64,000 nt of DNA from assembly GCF_014650595.1 (NCBI RefSeq), contig NZ_BMVG01000012.1, positions 124,001-188,000 on the forward strand, in the 5' to 3' direction. A program made the position numbers and the translations under genes. The notes under the pieces were generated by a model. That model had not been told where the DNA came from and did no database searches. It was given only the letters and a program-made list of their open reading frames with translations. The DNA comes from Streptomyces alanosinicus (GTDB lineage: Bacteria > Actinomycetota > Actinomycetes > Streptomycetales > Streptomycetaceae). Positions 53,782-61,764 of the stretch are shown here, one piece after another. Position 1 is the first letter of the stretch. Every line of letters begins with the position of its first letter.

Positions 53782-53851
53782 ATTCGCATCCCCTCTTTCT
53801 TCCCGGCGCTGTCATGCGCCCGTTCCGCGAACATTCCTCAGGACGGTGTAC

Positions 53852-54388
53852 GTGTCTGCCTCCCCTGCTCCTGTGTCCCCTGAAGTCGGTTCCGCCGCCC
53901 CCACCCAGGCGGACCTCCTGAACTTTGTACGGCGTACGGCCTCCGACGCCGAGTTGATCGCCTCCCTGCCGCTGGATCCGGAGGGCCGCACCTGGGTACG
54001 GCTGGAGGGGCCGGGCGGCAGCGAGGCATGGCTGATCGGCTGGCCGCCCGGCACCGGCACCGGCTGGCACGACCACGCCGACTCGGTCGGCGCGTTCCTC
54101 ACGGCGTCCGGCACCCTCAAGGAGTACTCGCTCGCCGCCCGGCTGCCGACCGACGGCTGGAAGACCCTGGAACTCACGCCGGACGTGGACCGCGAACGCG
54201 GGCTGCCCGCCGGCCAGGGGCGCGCCTTCGGCCGCCACCATGTCCATGAGGTCCTCAACGACTCCCGGGACGAGCACGCGATCTCCGTGCACGCCTACTA
54301 CCCGCCCCTGCCACGCATCCGCCGCTACAGCCGCACCGGTCATGTCCTGCGTCTGGAGCAGGTCGAACGTCCGGAGGACTGGCAGTGA
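53852..54388 (+). CDS. Cysteine dioxygenase-family cupin protein
   Basis: 178 residues, GTG start 7 nt after AGGAC. Bacterial cysteine dioxygenase converts cysteine to cysteine sulfinate with Fe(II) and O2. The iron ligands are H73 and H75 in GWHDHADS and a His from RHHVHE (129-132). Located after the Cys-rich leader and overlapping the rhodanese start by 4 bp, so cysteine degradation and sulfane-sulfur handling are coupled. Other cupin thiol dioxygenases (for example 3-mercaptopropionate) remain possible. Confidence 0.88.
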   Translation: MSASPAPVSPEVGSAAPTQADLLNFVRRTASDAELIASLPLDPEGRTWVRLEGPGGSEAWLIGWPPGTGTGWHDHADSVGAFLTASGTLKEYSLAARLPTDGWKTLELTPDVDRERGLPAGQGRAFGRHHVHEVLNDSRDEHAISVHAYYPPLPRIRRYSRTGHVLRLEQVERPEDWQ

Positions 54389-54870
54389 GCGGCACGGAGA
54401 CGACCACGGAGAAGAGCACAAAGAAAAGCACGGAGAAGACACGGGCGGGCACAGGAAGTCCGGCCGGTGCGGGTGAACAGCCGGTCGGCATCGACGAGTT
54501 GTTGGAGCGGATACGCGCGGGCTACCGGCGGATCGGGGCACGGGAGGCGCACGAGGCGGCGCGGAAGGGTGAGGCGCTGCTGGTCGACATCCGGTACGCG
54601 GCCCTGCGCGAGCGGGACGGTCTGATCCCCGGCGCCCTGGTCGTCGAGCGCAATGAACTGGAGTGGCGCCTCGACCCCCGAGGCAGCCATCGTCTTCCCG
54701 AGGCCACCGGCCATGACCTGCGTGTCGTGGTGCTCTGCAACGAGGGCTACGCCTCCAGCCTCGCCGCGGCCTCCCTCCATCAGCTGGGCCTGCACCGGGC
54801 CACGGACCTGGTGGGCGGCTTCCAGGCATGGCGGGCGGAGGGACTGCCGGTGGAGCCGGCGACGGTCTGA
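54385..54870 (+). CDS. Rhodanese-like sulfurtransferase
   Basis: 161 residues from GTG, overlapping the preceding stop (GTGA). After a Thr/Lys/Glu-rich N-terminus of ~35 residues, the rhodanese domain runs from about 45 to 155 with LLVDIRYAALRERDGLIPGAL and catalytic C118 in the loop VVLCNEGYASS. It transfers sulfane sulfur, here probably linked with cysteine catabolism by its operon partner. A bidirectional terminator follows. Confidence 0.9.
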   Translation: MSGTETTTEKSTKKSTEKTRAGTGSPAGAGEQPVGIDELLERIRAGYRRIGAREAHEAARKGEALLVDIRYAALRERDGLIPGALVVERNELEWRLDPRGSHRLPEATGHDLRVVVLCNEGYASSLAAASLHQLGLHRATDLVGGFQAWRAEGLPVEPATV

Positions 54871-54930
54871 GCCTGAGCCGGGCCGGGTCCGCGAACCCCG
54901 GCAAGCGGCGACGGCACCGGCAGCCGTTCG

Positions 54931-54957
54931 GAACTCCCGTGCCGGGCACGGGAGTTC
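54931..54957. terminator. Bidirectional terminator between rhodanese and recX
   Basis: GAACTCCCGTG (54931-54941) pairs perfectly with CACGGGAGTTC (54947-54957) around 5 nt, between convergent genes. Confidence 0.85.
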
Positions 54958-55054
54958 AGGCGGCGTTGGCGTGCAGACAGGCGATGGCGGGGCGGGCGCC
55001 GTACACCACCCAGCGGGGACGGCGCCTCGGCGGCGACACCCCCTGCCCCGGGGC

Positions 55055-55987
55055 TCAGCTGTCCCCGTCCCCCAGGAACTCCGTGTCCTCGCCCTCTTCC
55101 TCCAGGGCTTGGCGGACGACGCGCAGGGCCATGCCCTCGGGGTAGCCCTTGCGGGCGAGCATCCCGGCGAGGCGGCGCAGCCGCTTGTCGCGGTCGAGGC
55201 CGCGGGTGGCGCACAGCTTGCGGGACACGAGATCGCGAGCCGTCGCCTCCTCCTGGTCGGAGTCGAGCTGGGAGACGGCCTCGTCGATCAGTGCCGAATC
55301 GACGCCCTTGGTGCGCAGCTCCTGAGCGAGCGCCCGGCGCGCGAGTCCGCGGCCGTGGTGCCGGGACTCCACCCAGGCGTCCGCGAACGCGCTGTCGTCG
55401 ATCAGCCCGACCTCCTCGAACCGCGACAGCACCTCCTCGGCCACGTCCTCGGGGATCTCCCGCTTGCGCAGGGCGTCCGCGAGTTGCTTGCGGGTGCGCG
55501 GGGTCCCGGTGAGCAGGCGCAGACAGATCGCCCGTGCCCGCTCAGCCGGGTCCCCTGAAGACTCCCCCCGCTCGGCCCTCGACGAGGAAGGGGCGCCTTC
55601 GTCCTCACCGGGCGCGTCCCCGAAGCCACGCCCCCTCCGGCCACGGCCCCGACCGCCTCGTGGGCCGCCGCCGCTGCCGCCGTTGCCGGAGCCACGGCCC
55701 GAACCTCTGCCGAACGAACCGCCCCCGTACGGCCCGTCGTCCCTGGTGCCCGGGTGGGTGCCCGTGCTGTCCGCGTATCCCCCGGTTCCGCGGTACTCGT
55801 CGTGTGCGTCGTACCCCCCGTGCCCGTGTCCCCCACGATCGTCTCGACCGTCTCGGCTGTCCCGGCCGTCGTCCCGGTATCCGTCGTCACCGCCTGAGGC
55901 GGAGTCCGGGTGGCCCCCGGTGCCCCTCCCCCGTGGGGCACCGGGGGTGGCGTACTCGTACTCGGCCCAGTCGGTTCGTCGTGTCAC
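55055..55987 (-). CDS. recX: RecA regulator RecX
   Basis: 310 residues, about twice the usual length. The C-terminal ~165 residues form the three-repeat RecX domain (AICLRLLTGTPRTRKQLADALRKREIP, VGLIDDSAFADAWVESRHHGRGLARRALAQEL, KRLRRLAGMLARKGYP). The first ~145 residues are Gly/Asp/Arg-rich and disordered. RecX inhibits RecA filament extension. Starts 3 bp after the recA stop, so translated from the recA message. Confidence 0.95.
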   Translation of the reverse strand: MTRRTDWAEYEYATPGAPRGRGTGGHPDSASGGDDGYRDDGRDSRDGRDDRGGHGHGGYDAHDEYRGTGGYADSTGTHPGTRDDGPYGGGSFGRGSGRGSGNGGSGGGPRGGRGRGRRGRGFGDAPGEDEGAPSSSRAERGESSGDPAERARAICLRLLTGTPRTRKQLADALRKREIPEDVAEEVLSRFEEVGLIDDSAFADAWVESRHHGRGLARRALAQELRTKGVDSALIDEAVSQLDSDQEEATARDLVSRKLCATRGLDRDKRLRRLAGMLARKGYPEGMALRVVRQALEEEGEDTEFLGDGDS

Positions 55988-55990
55988 GGG

Positions 55991-57118
55991 TCAGCTCTTG
56001 GCTGTGGCGGCCTTGGGCTTGGCGGCCTTGGCGGCTGCCGGGGCGGGTGCCGCCTTGGTGTCGTCGGCGGGCGTGGTGGTGACCGCGGCGTCCGCGCCGG
56101 GCTCGGCGGCGGGCTCCTCCGGCCGGACACCGACGCCCAGCTTCTCCTTGATCTTCTTCTCGATCTCGTTGGCCAGGTCGGGGTTGTCCTTGAGGAAGTT
56201 GCGCGCGTTCTCCTTGCCCTGGCCGAGCTGGTCGCCCTCGTACGTGTACCAGGCGCCGGCCTTGCGGACGAAGCCGTGCTCCACTCCCATGTCGATCAGG
56301 CCGCCCTCGCGGCTGATGCCCTGGCCGTAGAGGATGTCGAACTCGGCCTGCTTGAAGGGCGGGGCCACCTTGTTCTTGACGACCTTGCAGCGGGTGCGGT
56401 TACCGACCGCCTCCGTGCCGTCCTTCAGGGTCTCGATGCGGCGGATGTCGATGCGCACCGAGGCGTAGAACTTCAGCGCCCGGCCACCGGTCGTGGTCTC
56501 CGGGGAACCGAACATCACGCCGATCTTCTCGCGGAGCTGGTTGATGAAGATCGCGGTGGTCTTGGACTGGTTGAGCGCGCTGGTGATCTTCCGCAGCGCC
56601 TGGCTCATCAGACGGGCCTGCAGACCGACGTGGCTGTCGCCCATCTCGCCCTCGATCTCCGCGCGCGGGACGAGCGCGGCGACGGAGTCGATGACGATGA
56701 GGTCCAGGGCACCGGAGCGGACCAGCATGTCCACGATCTCCAGGGCCTGCTCGCCGTTGTCCGGCTGGGAGAGGATCAGATTGTCGATGTCGACGCCGAG
56801 CTTGCGCGCGTACTCGGGGTCGAGGGCGTGCTCCGCGTCCACGAAGGCGACCTGGCCGCCGGCCTTCTGGGCGTTGGCCACGGCGTGCAGGGTCAGCGTG
56901 GTCTTACCGGAGGACTCCGGTCCGTAGATCTCCACGACACGGCCGCGCGGCAGGCCGCCGACGCCGAGGGCGACGTCGAGTGCGGTCGACCCCGTCGGGA
57001 TGACCTCGATGGGCTCCTTCGACCGCTCGCCCATGCGCATGACCGCGCCCTTGCCGAATTGCCGTTCAATCTGCGCGAGCGCGGCGTCGAGCGCCTTCTC
57101 GCGGTCGGTTCCTGCCAT
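55991..57118 (-). CDS. recA: Recombinase RecA
   Basis: 375 residues. Central recombinase and LexA co-protease. Walker A GPESSGKT at 66-73, Walker B LIVIDSVAAL, L2 loop NQLREKIGVMFGSPETTTGG. The C-terminal ~45 residues are Ala/Lys/Pro-rich, usual for actinobacterial RecA. ATG preferred over upstream in-frame starts that lie beyond the SOS box. In a unit with recX. Confidence 0.98.
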   Translation of the reverse strand: MAGTDREKALDAALAQIERQFGKGAVMRMGERSKEPIEVIPTGSTALDVALGVGGLPRGRVVEIYGPESSGKTTLTLHAVANAQKAGGQVAFVDAEHALDPEYARKLGVDIDNLILSQPDNGEQALEIVDMLVRSGALDLIVIDSVAALVPRAEIEGEMGDSHVGLQARLMSQALRKITSALNQSKTTAIFINQLREKIGVMFGSPETTTGGRALKFYASVRIDIRRIETLKDGTEAVGNRTRCKVVKNKVAPPFKQAEFDILYGQGISREGGLIDMGVEHGFVRKAGAWYTYEGDQLGQGKENARNFLKDNPDLANEIEKKIKEKLGVGVRPEEPAAEPGADAAVTTTPADDTKAAPAPAAAKAAKPKAATAKS

Positions 57119-57207
57119 GGGTTCCACCCGGTTTGCTTGAGTCGATCGCTTCACGTCAAAGACGCTAACGCCTGCCACTGACAATGCGCCCCGACGCAGG
57201 TCCAGCC

Positions 57208-57216
57208 TGTGGATAA
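57208..57216 (-). promoter_or_regulatory. DnaA-type box in recA leader
   Basis: TGTGGATAA on the + strand, i.e. TTATCCACA on the recA strand, a perfect classical DnaA box, lies between promoter and coding region about 90 bp before the recA ATG. Functional use is unproven. Confidence 0.35.
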
Positions 57217-57280
57217 CCGAGGGACTTCTGCCCGCGAAACGGGACGAACCCACTACCGAAAGCTTCGCCTGAACCTCCAT

Positions 57281-57308
57281 GAGAATGGATGTTCGATTTC
57301 CATGTCAA
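57281..57308 (-). promoter_or_regulatory. recA SOS box and promoter
   Basis: On the minus strand, TTGACA (57308-57303) is followed by TCGAACATCCATTCTC (57296-57281), a LexA site with a perfect left arm TCGAAC and a degenerate right arm. GAAC-N4-ATTC agrees with the recA SOS box reported, as I recall, for Streptomyces. The -10 hexamer is weak. The leader to the ATG is about 160 nt. Confidence 0.7.
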
Positions 57309-57431
57309 GCACTCAGAGCGGCACCGGAACCCGGGATTCAGCGGCACCGGAACCCGGGAGTCAAGGCCGCCGGCGGCCCGCGGCCCGGGAAGCCGCCCGG
57401 AGCGACAGCCACGCGCCTATCGTCGCTCCGC

Positions 57432-58349
57432 ATGACCCACACGGAGAGCGAGATCACCGCGGAGCTGGTCCGGGATCTGCTGCGCGACCAGCACCCCGAT
57501 CTGGCCGATCGCCCGTTGCGGCTCGGCGCACGCGGCTGGGACAACCAGCTCTGGCGACTCGGCGACGACCTGGCCGTCCGGCTGCCCTGGGCGACGCGGA
57601 CCGCGGACGCGCTGCTGCGCAAGGAGTACGCCTGGCTGCCCGCCCTCGCCCCGCGCCTTCCCCTGCCGGTCCCCGTCCCGCAGCGCCTCGGCGAGCCCTC
57701 CGTGCGGTTTCCGCGTCCCTGGATCGTCGCCACGTGGGTGCCGGGCGCACCCGCCGACCGTGCCCCCGCCACGAGCGCCGCGGCGTCGGCCGACGCCCTG
57801 GCCGCCTTCCTGACGGCTCTGCACCGGCCCGCCCCCGGCGCGGCGCCCGCCGGCCGAGGCCGCGGCGGGCCGCTGCCCGGCCGCGCCGATCAGTTCGCCG
57901 AGCACCTCGCCTCGGCCGTCGAACTGGGGCTGGTCCCCGACCCCGGTGCCGTCCGCGCGGTCTGGGAGGACGCCGTCGCCGCGCCCTCCTGGGCGGGCCC
58001 GGCCGTGTGGCTCCACGGCGACCTGCACCCGGCCAACGTCCTCACCTCGGACGGCACGTTCTGCGGTGTGATCGACTTCGGCGACCTCTGTACCGGCGAT
58101 CCGGCCTGCGACCTCGCCGCCGCTTGGGTACTGCTGCCGGACGGCGCCGCCGACCGCTTCCACGCCGCATACCGGCCCGCCCCGGACCCCGCGACACTGC
58201 GCCGCGCCCGGGGCTGGGCAGTGCTGCAAGCCCTCAGCGGCCTCCGTATCGGAGAGGCCGGCGTCCGCGGCCGCCCGGGCGGCAAACCCACGTGGGGCCC
58301 ACCCGCGCGGACAGCGCTGCGACGGCTCGTCCGTGACCGGAGCCGTTGA
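57432..58349 (+). CDS. Aminoglycoside phosphotransferase-family kinase
   Basis: 305 residues with the APH/choline-kinase fold. Brenner-type catalytic loop LHGDLHPANVL (Asp base and Asn) and metal-binding GVIDFGDLCTGDPACDLAAAW are both intact; GARGWDNQLWRLGDDLAVRLPW forms the nucleotide loop. Such genes are common in Streptomyces; the substrate may be an antibiotic or a metabolite. No Shine-Dalgarno; TATCGT (57418-57423) is 8 nt before the ATG. Divergent from recA. Confidence 0.88.
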   Translation: MTHTESEITAELVRDLLRDQHPDLADRPLRLGARGWDNQLWRLGDDLAVRLPWATRTADALLRKEYAWLPALAPRLPLPVPVPQRLGEPSVRFPRPWIVATWVPGAPADRAPATSAAASADALAAFLTALHRPAPGAAPAGRGRGGPLPGRADQFAEHLASAVELGLVPDPGAVRAVWEDAVAAPSWAGPAVWLHGDLHPANVLTSDGTFCGVIDFGDLCTGDPACDLAAAWVLLPDGAADRFHAAYRPAPDPATLRRARGWAVLQALSGLRIGEAGVRGRPGGKPTWGPPARTALRRLVRDRSR

Positions 58350-58482
58350 GCAGGTGGATCACCTGCCCTGGCTGCGGTCTCCCCCTGATCCCGGGTGCGG
58401 GCGCCCTTACTCCCCGGGGCGTACGACGGGTGCCTTCGGCCGTACGACGACCGCGCGGACCGCTCCCCGGGAGCCTGGGCCC

Positions 58483-59226
58483 ATGGAGAATCCGCGTGTC
58501 GTCGACCGCCTCTGTCAGGCGACGGGGCTGCTGCTCGTGCTGTCCGGTCTCATGCACCTGGTGGTGTTCGCGGTCGACGGCGGCTCCTGGGACGGCCCCG
58601 TCTCCTGGCGCAAGCCCGTCACCTTCGGGCTCTCCTTCGGGCTGACGCTGATCGCGCTCACCTGGGTCACGTCGTATCTGCGCATCGGCCCGCGGCTGCG
58701 CTCGGTGCTGCTGCTCGTCCTCGCCGCCGACTGTGTGGTGGAGGTCGGCGGGATCACCCTCCAGGCGTGGCGCCGGGTGCCCTCGCACCTGAACATGGAG
58801 ACCCCCTTCGACACCGCGGTGTCGATGACGCTCGCGGCGGGCGGCGCTGTCCTGGTGGTCCTGCTCACGGTCTTCGCCGTCGCGTCCTTCCGGCGCCGGC
58901 CGGCAGGGCCGGCCGGTATGCCGCTCGCGATCCGCTCCGGGTTCGCGATCCTGCTGGTGGCGCTGGCCTCCGGAGCGGCGATGATCGCGCGCGGGGTCGT
59001 GCTGACGAGGACCGGTCACCAGGAGGCCGCCTACCACTCGACGGCCCCGCTGAAGCCGTTGCACGGTGTGAGCCTGCACGCGGTGCTCGTCCTGCCCGCA
59101 CTGGCCTGGCTGCTGTCCCGCTCGCCTTGGGACGAACGCACGCGCGGGCGGCTCATGGCCACGGCGGTCGGCTGTTACGCGGCAGCCGTCGCCGGCGCGG
59201 GGGTGTGGGCGGTACTGACGTATTGA
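58483..59226 (+). CDS. Integral membrane protein, unknown
   Basis: 247 residues with about seven hydrophobic segments, including TGLLLVLSGLMHLVVFAVDGG, LRSVLLLVLAADCVVEVGG and AVLVVLLTVFAVASF. No family recognised. GGGAG is 10 nt before the ATG. A conserved HLNMETPFD stretch and two His in the last third might bind a cofactor (speculative). Confidence 0.75.
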   Translation: MENPRVVDRLCQATGLLLVLSGLMHLVVFAVDGGSWDGPVSWRKPVTFGLSFGLTLIALTWVTSYLRIGPRLRSVLLLVLAADCVVEVGGITLQAWRRVPSHLNMETPFDTAVSMTLAAGGAVLVVLLTVFAVASFRRRPAGPAGMPLAIRSGFAILLVALASGAAMIARGVVLTRTGHQEAAYHSTAPLKPLHGVSLHAVLVLPALAWLLSRSPWDERTRGRLMATAVGCYAAAVAGAGVWAVLTY

Positions 59227-59343
59227 AGACTGACGTAGTGAAGGCTGACGTACTGCAAACAGGCGGGACGCCGAGGCCCCGGCCTACGCCGACTCCTCCG
59301 GCTCCGGAGGAGGGTCTGGAGGGTGGCCACCGCCGGGATGGCG

Positions 59344-59538
59344 TCAGCGTCGCTCGCCCGGCACGTCCATGACCGTGCAGACCACGCGCCACACGTCCTT
59401 CGCGTCCCAGCCGGCGTCCAGGGCCCCGTGCACGGTGTGCCCGTCCAGCTCCGCCATGACGTGATCGCGCGCGAAGGTGTCGGCGTACCCCGGACCGAAG
59501 TGTTCCGCCATCCGCTGCCAGAAGACCGTCAACCGCAT
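59344..59538 (-). CDS. DUF3046 family protein
   Basis: 64 residues beginning MRLTVFWQRMAEHFGPGYADTF and ending around VWRVVCTVMDVPGERR; the whole length fits DUF3046, a small actinobacterial family next to recA (Rv2738c in Mycobacterium, from memory). Function unknown. A longer in-frame extension to 59754 is antisense noise over the neighbouring gene start. Confidence 0.88.
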   Translation of the reverse strand: MRLTVFWQRMAEHFGPGYADTFARDHVMAELDGHTVHGALDAGWDAKDVWRVVCTVMDVPGERR

Positions 59539-59617
59539 GACTCCAGTATCCCGCCCCTGGGGGTGGGCCCGGCCGGGAGCCCTTGCCGAGACCGCTTTCC
59601 GTCCTACGGTCTGACCC

Positions 59618-60592
59618 ATGTCCGAAACAGGAGCTTCCCCACTCCCCTCCACGCCTCCGGCGCGCTCCCCGCTCTTCCGCGCCGAACAGTTCGTGTGGCT
59701 CACCGCGCGCGTGCTGGAGCAGCGCCTCTTCGCGTACCACTTCCTGCACGGCACCCCGGACGCGGTCGAAGCGGCGCTGGACGCCTACCGCAACGAGGAC
59801 GGCGGGTACGGGTACGGGCTGGAGCCCGATCTGCGCGGTCCCGTGAGCCAGCCCCTGCACACCGCGCACGCGCTGCGCGTCCTGGACGCCGTCGGACGCT
59901 GCGGTGGGCAGCGGGTGGAGCGGGTGTGCCGCTATCTGACGTCGGTCTCCACCACGGACGGCGCCCTGCCGGCGGTCCGCCCCAGCCAGCGCGGGTATCC
60001 GACGGCACCGTTCGTCCCGGTCGTCGACGACCCCGCGAGCGAACTGCTCGCCACCGGACCCGTGGTCGGGCTGCTGCACCGCAACGAGGTGTGGCACGCC
60101 TGGCTGTTCCGGGCCACGGACTTCTGCTGGCAGTCCGTGGAGTCGCTGGACAAGTCCCATCCGTACGAGGTGGAGGCCGCCGTGGCCTTCCTGGACTCCG
60201 TCCCCGACCGCTCACGCGCGGAGGCCGCCGCGGACCGGCTCGGCCGTATGGTGCGCGAGCAGCGGCTCGCGGCCCTGGACCCGGACCGGCTGGACGCGTA
60301 TCCCGTCGCCTCCGGTTACGCCCCGGGCGAGCACCACTTCCCGCACGACTTCGCCAGGAGTCCGGAATCACTGGCACGCGCGTGGTTCACGGACGACGAG
60401 ATGGCACGCTCCCTGGACCACCTGGCCGCCGAGCAGCAGGACGACGGCGGCTGGCCGGTACTCCCCCACTGCCCGAACCGTGGGTGGTATCCCCAGCGCG
60501 AGTGGGCGCCGGCCCCCGCGCTGGAGTCACGTCCCCTGGTGACGATCGAGGCACTGCGCACCCTTCGGGCGTACGGCCGCTTCGTGGGCTGA
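59618..60592 (+). CDS. Terpenoid-cyclase/prenyltransferase-like toroid protein
   Basis: 324 residues. Two aromatic/Gly-rich turns, NEDGGYGYGLEPDLRGP near 58-74 and QQDDGGWPVLP near 271-281, are QW-type repeats of the alpha/alpha toroid fold of squalene cyclases. The DxDD acid of class II terpene cyclases is absent, so it is probably not a cyclase. Leaderless layout: TTGCCG (59583-59588), 16 bp, TACGGT (59605-59610), ATG 7 nt later. Function unassigned. Confidence 0.75.
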   Translation: MSETGASPLPSTPPARSPLFRAEQFVWLTARVLEQRLFAYHFLHGTPDAVEAALDAYRNEDGGYGYGLEPDLRGPVSQPLHTAHALRVLDAVGRCGGQRVERVCRYLTSVSTTDGALPAVRPSQRGYPTAPFVPVVDDPASELLATGPVVGLLHRNEVWHAWLFRATDFCWQSVESLDKSHPYEVEAAVAFLDSVPDRSRAEAAADRLGRMVREQRLAALDPDRLDAYPVASGYAPGEHHFPHDFARSPESLARAWFTDDEMARSLDHLAAEQQDDGGWPVLPHCPNRGWYPQREWAPAPALESRPLVTIEALRTLRAYGRFVG

Positions 60593-60614
60593 GCCGGCCG
60601 GCGCCGGTGCCGTG

Positions 60615-60923
60615 TCACCCTCCGACGGCCCGTACGCCCGCCGTCACCGCCACGGCCACCGCGACGACCAGCAGGAACGGCGCGCGCAGCACCAGCGCCA
60701 CGGCGGCCGCGCCGAGCCCGGCGACCCGCGCGTCCAGCACGAGCGCGTGCCCGTCGGCGAAGGTCTGCTGCGCGGTCAGCGCGGCCAGGAGGGCGACCGG
60801 CAGCAGGGCCGCGAGGCGTCGTACGAACGGCCGCTCCAGGGCGGCCGCGGGCACCAGCAGCCCGGCGAGCTTGACGGCGTAACAGCCGACGACGGTCAGG
60901 CCGATCGCGATCCAGGTGTTCAC
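60615..60923 (-). CDS. azlD: AzlD branched-chain amino-acid exporter subunit
   Basis: 102 residues, GTG start overlapping the azlC stop by 4 bp. Three to four hydrophobic segments (WIAIGLTVVGCYAVKLAGLLVP, LAALLPVALLAALTAQQTF, LGAAAVALVLRAPFLLVVAVAVAV) as in AzlD. Acts with AzlC as a small two-component exporter of branched-chain amino acids. Confidence 0.9.
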   Translation of the reverse strand: MNTWIAIGLTVVGCYAVKLAGLLVPAAALERPFVRRLAALLPVALLAALTAQQTFADGHALVLDARVAGLGAAAVALVLRAPFLLVVAVAVAVTAGVRAVGG

Positions 60924-61741
60924 CGTTCCTCCTCGGGCGTCTGCGGTGTCGTCGATCCGTCGGCGGCGCGGGATTCCCGCGCCGCGCCCCGGCGCTCCGC
61001 CGCGGGCGTGTCCCGCCGGCGGGGCTCGGCACGGCTGTGACGGCCCTGGGCGACGAGGACGGCCGGGGCCGCCAGCGCCGCCACCAGGACCGGGACGCCG
61101 GCCGGCAGCACCGGCAGCAGGCCGAGGCCCAGCAGGACCGCCAGGCCCGCGGCCGCGCGCTCGGCGGCCGACTTCAGCATCGGCATGAGCAGGGCGAGGA
61201 ACACGGCAGGCCCGGCCGCGTCCAGACCCCACGCGCGCGTGTCGCCGATGGCCTTGGCCCCGAGCACGCCGAGCAGTGTGGTGAGGTTCCAGAGCACGTA
61301 CAGCGTGAGCCCGGTGACGGTGAAGCCGATGCGCCGGGCGCGTCGCGTCGGCTGTGCCAGGGTGACCGCCGTGGTTTCGTCGATCACCCACTGGGCGGCG
61401 AACGGCCGCACCGCGCGCGGGAGGGCGAGCAGCTGCGACAGCCGCAGCCCGTAGAAGGCGTTGCGCACGCCGAGGATGAAGGCACCGGCGGCCGCGGTGA
61501 ACGGACCGCCTCCCGCGGCGAGTGCTCCGACCAGCGCGAACTGGGAGGCACCGGTGAAGACCAGGAGGCTGAGCGCGCAGGTCTGGAGCAGTCCGAGCCC
61601 GCTGCCGGCCGAGGTCACCCCGAAGGCGAATCCGGAGAGGCCGACGGCGATCCCGACTCCGAGTGCGTCGCGTACGACGGCCCGGTCGGGCTTGTCGGCG
61701 TCGTCGGCGGTCCTGTCTGTGAGAACTGTCTGTTGTGCCAC
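60920..61741 (-). CDS. azlC: AzlC branched-chain amino-acid exporter subunit
   Basis: 273 residues from GTG. Membrane protein with the family core GVGIAVGLSGFAFGVTSAGSGLG, SLLVFTGASQFALVG and RNAFYGLRLS; the C-terminal ~50 residues are charged and Arg-rich. Works with AzlD. The AraC-type regulator gene lies just upstream on the same strand (23-bp gap) and may control it. Confidence 0.92.
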   Translation of the reverse strand: MAQQTVLTDRTADDADKPDRAVVRDALGVGIAVGLSGFAFGVTSAGSGLGLLQTCALSLLVFTGASQFALVGALAAGGGPFTAAAGAFILGVRNAFYGLRLSQLLALPRAVRPFAAQWVIDETTAVTLAQPTRRARRIGFTVTGLTLYVLWNLTTLLGVLGAKAIGDTRAWGLDAAGPAVFLALLMPMLKSAAERAAAGLAVLLGLGLLPVLPAGVPVLVAALAAPAVLVAQGRHSRAEPRRRDTPAAERRGAARESRAADGSTTPQTPEEER

Positions 61742-61764
61742 GTCCCGGACGGTACGGGCGGGTC

